Origin: Chloroflexota bacterium
GTDB lineage: Bacteria > Chloroflexota > Anaerolineae > Promineifilales > Promineifilaceae
Direction: 5' to 3'
Length of the DNA: 8,714 bases
Assembly: GCA_024223125.1 (NCBI GenBank)
Contig: JAAEOP010000736.1
Span: 1 to 8,714, forward strand
Shown here piece after piece: positions 4,957 through 8,714 of this stretch. Under the pieces are notes generated by a model. The model was given only the letters and a program-made list of their open reading frames with translations. It made no database searches and was not told where the DNA came from. Made by a program: the position numbers and the translations under genes. The stretch's first letter is position 1; every line of letters starts with the position of its first letter.

Positions 4957-7900
4957 ATGTCTTGCCCCACCGAAGGACAACACACAACATCACAGCATAT
5001 TAAAAAAGACGGCGTACCCAATGATGCCGTAGATTGGCAAGAGCCAGACGATCTAACAATTGTCATTACAAGATGCGAATGCGGCGCTTTCAAAAAGTCG
5101 GGAGAGCCTTGTAAACGATGTGAAAACCTGTCGTCATTCTTTGAGAATTCAGCCGGAGTGGATTCAATCACGGCCCAGCAATTAACGGATATTGCGGCCA
5201 AGCATGAATCGGCGGATGATGCGCTCGTTCACATTCAAAAGGGTTTGAATGGGACGGGGACGGAAAATGTTCTGGCGGCGACCAAGTTGGCCTTAGAACA
5301 GTATTATCAGACAGAAATAACACCTCCACCACAAGAGCAATCAGCTAATGGTCATGCTCTCACTTCTAACGGGCACACCTCCGACAACTCGGCCCAAACC
5401 GCTTACCAAGAGGCACGGGGGCGGTTTACTTCCCTAATGGGCGACGACGCTCTCGATACTGACGACAATTTGGCCCCTGGTTATGAGGGTTTACAAGGAA
5501 CCCCTTTGTACGAACAGTTTGCTACGACCAGGGACGAATATCGCGCACACATGGGCATGGACAATGATCCTGATGTAGTCGAAGGGGAAATGAGAGACGG
5601 TCGTTACACCCTCCCCAAACGAGTCAGAACCTCATTACAGGCATCCGGTTTATCTGGCCGCGACACGACCCAACTATCCCGCCGTTTCGTGGAAATCGGG
5701 AAGGAGAGCGCATCACGACAACAGCGACGCATCAATGCCAGAATCGAATCTATTTTGACCGCTGAGGGAATAACCGACCCCGACGCCATTGCGCGAGTTA
5801 CAGATGTGATGAACGGTCGTCGGCGGGCCAAAGCTGCTTCATCTTCGGCTGTAAGCAAGAAAAAGAAATCTTCTCGTCCCAAACGGGAAGTGTCCGAAGC
5901 AACACGGCAAAAATTACGCGAAGCCGCCGCCCGACGTGTGCGTTGCCCGAAATGTGCCGCGTTCATGGGCAAAACAGAATGCAAGCGATGTACCGCTTTG
6001 CGTGAAGCGTTGGAAGAAATTGGAATTCCGGCAAGCCGTTTAGCGGTTGTGCAAGACCAAATTTCTGGGGCTGCCAAAAAGGTTGAACGCGAATATCGTC
6101 AACGCAATCATACGCTCATGCGCCAGGAGGCCCAAGAATATCTCGCAGAGATAAACCGGGGCGACTTAGCCATGCCTGTCCTGGAAGCTCTGGACAAGCA
6201 ACTAGGCGAGGAGCCGGAAAAACCTTTGCTGGCACACCTGACGCCAGTTGATGAGTGGGTGCGGATGGGAGCGCGGCCGTTTGAGGATAAGACACTGTTC
6301 CCTGACTGGGAAAAATATGGCTTTTCCTGGGATGTAGATTGGGAAACAGACGACCCAGAACAGGCGACCAGGTGGCAACATGAGCTAGAAACGGCCCTTG
6401 CAGTTGCGTTGGGCCACGAAATAACAAGTGGCAGAAAACGAAAGCCTATCGAATTAGATGAAAATGAAATATCTGTGGCGCAAGAAATTATCACGGCCTT
6501 AAATGCGGGGGAGACATCTCCCATTACCGTTGGTAGAAGCCCCGGAGGTGAGTTAAACGAGCGGGCAAATACTCTCCAGGAATTGTTGAGTCAGGCTGCC
6601 GCTGATATTCGCGCTGGACTTGCTCCGACATCGGTTGATAAAGCTGCCATAGCATTTAATCATCGCATTCTTAGACAAACCAACCCGCCACAGCATGTTA
6701 TTGAACAGGCAACAGAGTTACGCGCGGAGGTCGGAGCGAAAGAAATTGCGGAAACAGTAGATGTTACGGAAGCTCCCGAACCCGGCTCCGGCTCTGCCCC
6801 CACGCAACATTGTCCCCGTTGCGGCCGTTTCGTTTCCCCGGAACAAGATTGTCAACATTGTGGGATGACAACGGCCGATATTGCCGATCCTGCTCGACAT
6901 GAGATGGGTTGGTATTTAGCCCCGGACGATCTCCCCGTGTATACCACGCAAGCGGATGCAGAAGCGGGTGGTTATCGTTCTTCCAATGAGCAGGAGGCGC
7001 TTGCCCTCATCGAAGGCTCCCAACTTGACATTTACCAACATCCCCTACGAGCGATAGCGGCGGCGGAGGGTCTGTCATACCAGGTGAATTATCCAGCCCT
7101 TCACGCCAATTTTGCCAGCGATGATCGTCGAGCCATGCTCGACGCAGCGGATATGGTTCAGGCATTTCACGCTACTCAAGACACCGCCGATCCCAAACTA
7201 GCCGAACAACCATCTCAAGCATGGGCATTTACCCATGCCTTCGCCGGTTCCCGTGAAAATCTATTGGCGGTCATAGAGGATGAGAACGCAGAGTCGCCCA
7301 CTGCCTTAGCTGACAAAGACGCGCTTCCCCATATTCTATTAGGATACGACAAGATTCAGGGAACGGCCGTCAATTGCGGCGATTGCGGCAAGCTCCGCTC
7401 CCCAGATCAGCCATGCCTAAATTGCACCGGCCCCGGCGATGCCAACGAGGAGGTTTTGGAAGCAAGTTTTCTCGCCGCTGGGTGGGACGAGAGCGGGTCT
7501 TCTAGTCACGCATTTCATTTTGGCTCCCGTTCGGCCGTAGCAAAACGCCTGGCGGACGAACCAACCAGCCTAATGGCTCCTCATTTGGAAAAGGTCTTGC
7601 TTGAATACGACACACGCACCGGGCAGGCTGTAAAATGCGAAAATTGCGGGAAATTCAAATCTTTCGACCAAGCATGTTTACATTGTGACGGTATGAAAGC
7701 GGAAGCTCTCCCAGAAAGCGACGAACCTGCAATCGAAACAGAATCCGCTCCCGAACCAGGCGCAGCCCCCTCTACTGAACCTGAACCAACAGCGCATCCG
7801 GTCGTTACCTTTACGGAAGGCTTGGGGTTGAGCGATGACATCGTAACGCTGCTAACAGAAGCATATGACGCCGGTCAAATTATTACCTTCGATGAACTGA

Positions 7901-8714
7901 ACGATGTCCTATTGGCTACCAGAGTAAACGGCCGTCCTACCGATGCGGATTTTACACAGTCCTGGCATGACGCCGTTCAGAAATACGGAGGAACGCGACA
8001 AGGGATTGTTGATTACATCAATCATCCCGATACGACCGACGAGGAAGCCGCAACAGCACGGCAAGTTCTCGTTGGCGTAGACGCCGGTCGGAACAGCGCC
8101 GTCAAATGCGCCGATTGCGGTAAATTCAAGTCCCCTGACCAACCATGCGTCCACTGTGGCGGCACAGAAACAGCAGAGCTTCTCCCCACCCCGCGCACAA
8201 CAACTGAAATCGCCCACGAACGGGGATGGACGTGGATTAAATTCCCTGCCTTGCGGGAGATGAGCCGAACGGAACGGGCGGAGTATCGTTCCATCTTTGA
8301 CGCTTTACGAGAGCAGCACAAAGTAAAATGGAGCAAAAAGCGTCAGGCATGGTTTGCTCGCTCAAAGGTAGACCCTGATGAAATCAACCGAATTGTTGCC
8401 GAACATGAACCCGCCGAGAAGGTTCCGTTTACCGAAGAAACCGCCCCATCGCCCACGCCGGTTGATTTACCTGCGCCGCAACCGATTGCGCCCGGCTCCG
8501 TTGGCCGGGCCGATGATTGGATGCAAGATGCCGATGGCGGATTGCACCGTATCGCATACATACACCACAACGGAGAGGGAACACAAGTTGGCGTTGAAGC
8601 CGGCCCGTCTTCTGGCCGTATAACCATGTCCCCTGACGATGTTCAGGCCCAATTCGGCGTAACAATTGAACCGCCGACGGCCGTATCCAAAAACGGGGAA
8701 ATGGTTCGCGTGGG
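4957..8714 (+). CDS. Giant modular protein with six zinc-ribbon motifs, 3' end beyond the window (at least 1252 aa)
   Basis: One uninterrupted frame runs from the ATG at 4957 (AGGAG ten bases upstream) to the right edge. Six short cysteine ribbons, C-x2-C-x8/9-C-x2-C, lie at residues 40-55 (first pair C-x-C), 330-345, 619-635, 807-823, 894-910 and 1051-1067. The last three share the core CGK(F/L)-x-S-(P/F)-D-Q-(P/A)-C. A basic segment with SKKKKSSRPKR and SEATRQKLREAAARR (about 300-327) precedes ribbon 2 and resembles NUMOD3-like or AT-hook DNA-binding segments. Residues 346-600 are mainly helical, with a Trp/Asp-rich patch at about 449-466. Linkers near 115-145, 600-615 and 915-948 are low-complexity (Pro, Glu, Ser, Gly). 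A Trp-rich module lies at 1090-1135 (GWTWIKF, then KVKWSKKRQAWFA) and another beta-rich module after 1186. There is no signal peptide or membrane segment. The architecture recalls large polyvalent proteins of phages and conjugative elements, but no catalytic domain is recognised. Confidence 0.85.
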   Translation, partial: MSCPTEGQHTTSQHIKKDGVPNDAVDWQEPDDLTIVITRCECGAFKKSGEPCKRCENLSSFFENSAGVDSITAQQLTDIAAKHESADDALVHIQKGLNGTGTENVLAATKLALEQYYQTEITPPPQEQSANGHALTSNGHTSDNSAQTAYQEARGRFTSLMGDDALDTDDNLAPGYEGLQGTPLYEQFATTRDEYRAHMGMDNDPDVVEGEMRDGRYTLPKRVRTSLQASGLSGRDTTQLSRRFVEIGKESASRQQRRINARIESILTAEGITDPDAIARVTDVMNGRRRAKAASSSAVSKKKKSSRPKREVSEATRQKLREAAARRVRCPKCAAFMGKTECKRCTALREALEEIGIPASRLAVVQDQISGAAKKVEREYRQRNHTLMRQEAQEYLAEINRGDLAMPVLEALDKQLGEEPEKPLLAHLTPVDEWVRMGARPFEDKTLFPDWEKYGFSWDVDWETDDPEQATRWQHELETALAVALGHEITSGRKRKPIELDENEISVAQEIITALNAGETSPITVGRSPGGELNERANTLQELLSQAAADIRAGLAPTSVDKAAIAFNHRILRQTNPPQHVIEQATELRAEVGAKEIAETVDVTEAPEPGSGSAPTQHCPRCGRFVSPEQDCQHCGMTTADIADPARHEMGWYLAPDDLPVYTTQADAEAGGYRSSNEQEALALIEGSQLDIYQHPLRAIAAAEGLSYQVNYPALHANFASDDRRAMLDAADMVQAFHATQDTADPKLAEQPSQAWAFTHAFAGSRENLLAVIEDENAESPTALADKDALPHILLGYDKIQGTAVNCGDCGKLRSPDQPCLNCTGPGDANEEVLEASFLAAGWDESGSSSHAFHFGSRSAVAKRLADEPTSLMAPHLEKVLLEYDTRTGQAVKCENCGKFKSFDQACLHCDGMKAEALPESDEPAIETESAPEPGAAPSTEPEPTAHPVVTFTEGLGLSDDIVTLLTEAYDAGQIITFDELNDVLLATRVNGRPTDADFTQSWHDAVQKYGGTRQGIVDYINHPDTTDEEAATARQVLVGVDAGRNSAVKCADCGKFKSPDQPCVHCGGTETAELLPTPRTTTEIAHERGWTWIKFPALREMSRTERAEYRSIFDALREQHKVKWSKKRQAWFARSKVDPDEINRIVAEHEPAEKVPFTEETAPSPTPVDLPAPQPIAPGSVGRADDWMQDADGGLHRIAYIHHNGEGTQVGVEAGPSSGRITMSPDDVQAQFGVTIEPPTAVSKNGEMVRV
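7222..8157 (+). repeat. Three divergent protein-level repeats of about 65-70 residues ending in a zinc ribbon
   Basis: Units lie at 7222-7425 (residues 756-823), 7483-7686 (843-910) and 7963-8157 (1003-1067). Each starts with a Trp and has an aromatic-G-(S/T)-R step (AFAGSR, FHFGSR, KYGGTR). A helix ending in VLLxYD or similar follows (ILLGYD, VLLEYD, VLVGVD). Each unit then has AV(K/N)C and the ribbon core. The DNA has diverged by silent changes: the SPDQPC codons of the first and third units differ at three wobble positions. This means the repeats are old and kept for the protein, not a recent DNA duplication. Confidence 0.7.

Larger units (their letters stand above)
921..8684. repeat. Dispersed palindromic octamer ACGGCCGT (six exact copies)
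   Basis: ACGGCCGT occurs at 921, 2243, 3784, 7363, 7928 and 8677, where about 0.13 copies would be expected by chance in a window this size. One-base variants are also present: GCGGCCGT at 6273 and 6821, ACGGCCGA at 6871, TCGGCCGT at 7531. The copies fall in genes on both strands and in different reading frames (for example N-G-R at 7928 and T-A-V at 7363), so selection on protein does not explain them. The pattern is comparable to the HIP1 octamer of cyanobacteria, although the sequence differs. Confidence 0.65.

Noticed and set aside
4984..4995. ACAACATCACAG also present near 1734
   Set aside because: A single 12-base match between unrelated contexts (intergenic and coding) with no flanking similarity; treated as chance.
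5604..6077. 157-aa open frame on the minus strand
   Set aside because: It lies wholly inside the giant plus-strand gene, crosses zinc ribbon 2, and has the composition of an antisense shadow (many Ser, Arg and Ala) without a ribosome-binding site.
6108..6524. 138-aa and 103-aa overlapping minus-strand open frames
   Set aside because: Two competing antisense frames in the same stretch of the giant gene, with no domain or start signal; typical shadows of a long coding region.
7581..8665. Several minus-strand open frames (86, 102, 104, 94 and 78 aa) and an 81-aa plus-strand frame near the right end
   Set aside because: All overlap the repeat-bearing plus-strand frame, whose protein repeats and silent-site divergence show which frame is coding.

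Overview
This window looks like an accessory region, such as a prophage remnant, integrated element or plasmid, in a bacterium with roughly balanced base composition. The phage-type gene is an antirepressor with a P22_AR_N-like N-terminus and an ORF6C-like C-terminus. Most other genes are small or of unrecognised family. No structural phage gene, integrase, transposase, relaxase, tRNA, rRNA or CRISPR array is visible. The octamer ACGGCCGT occurs six times, which resembles the highly iterated palindromes of some bacterial genomes. A Chloroflexota-like host is only a tentative guess.

Layout. (1) 1-1692, minus strand: a ribbon-helix-helix-like regulator (1692-1357), the antirepressor (1289-495) and a shortened CoiA-like protein (459-115), whose frame stays open to the window edge after one TAA. 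(2) 1693-1948: a 256-base regulatory region with back-to-back promoters. Their -35 boxes lie inside two arms of an inverted repeat, and four copies of a TGTCnnGACR decamer are spaced at about whole helical turns. (3) 1949-3591, plus strand: five small genes (52, 175, 71, 80 and 80 codons), the last with two CxxC pairs, ending at a weak hairpin between convergent genes. (4) 4783-3614, minus strand: a 389-aa protein of unknown family. (5) 4784-4956: a second divergent promoter region with an imperfect 20-bp palindrome over the minus promoter. (6) 4957 to the right edge, plus strand: one uninterrupted reading frame of at least 1252 codons, 43% of the window. It encodes a very large modular protein with six short four-cysteine zinc ribbons, three of them part of a longer repeat of about 65-70 residues.

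How the parts may work together (inference): the ribbon-helix-helix protein probably controls both itself and the small-gene cassette through the decamer array, with the antirepressor in the same transcript as a possible switch partner. The giant protein recalls the large 'polyvalent' multi-domain proteins of phages and conjugative elements, but no enzymatic domain could be identified in the part visible here.
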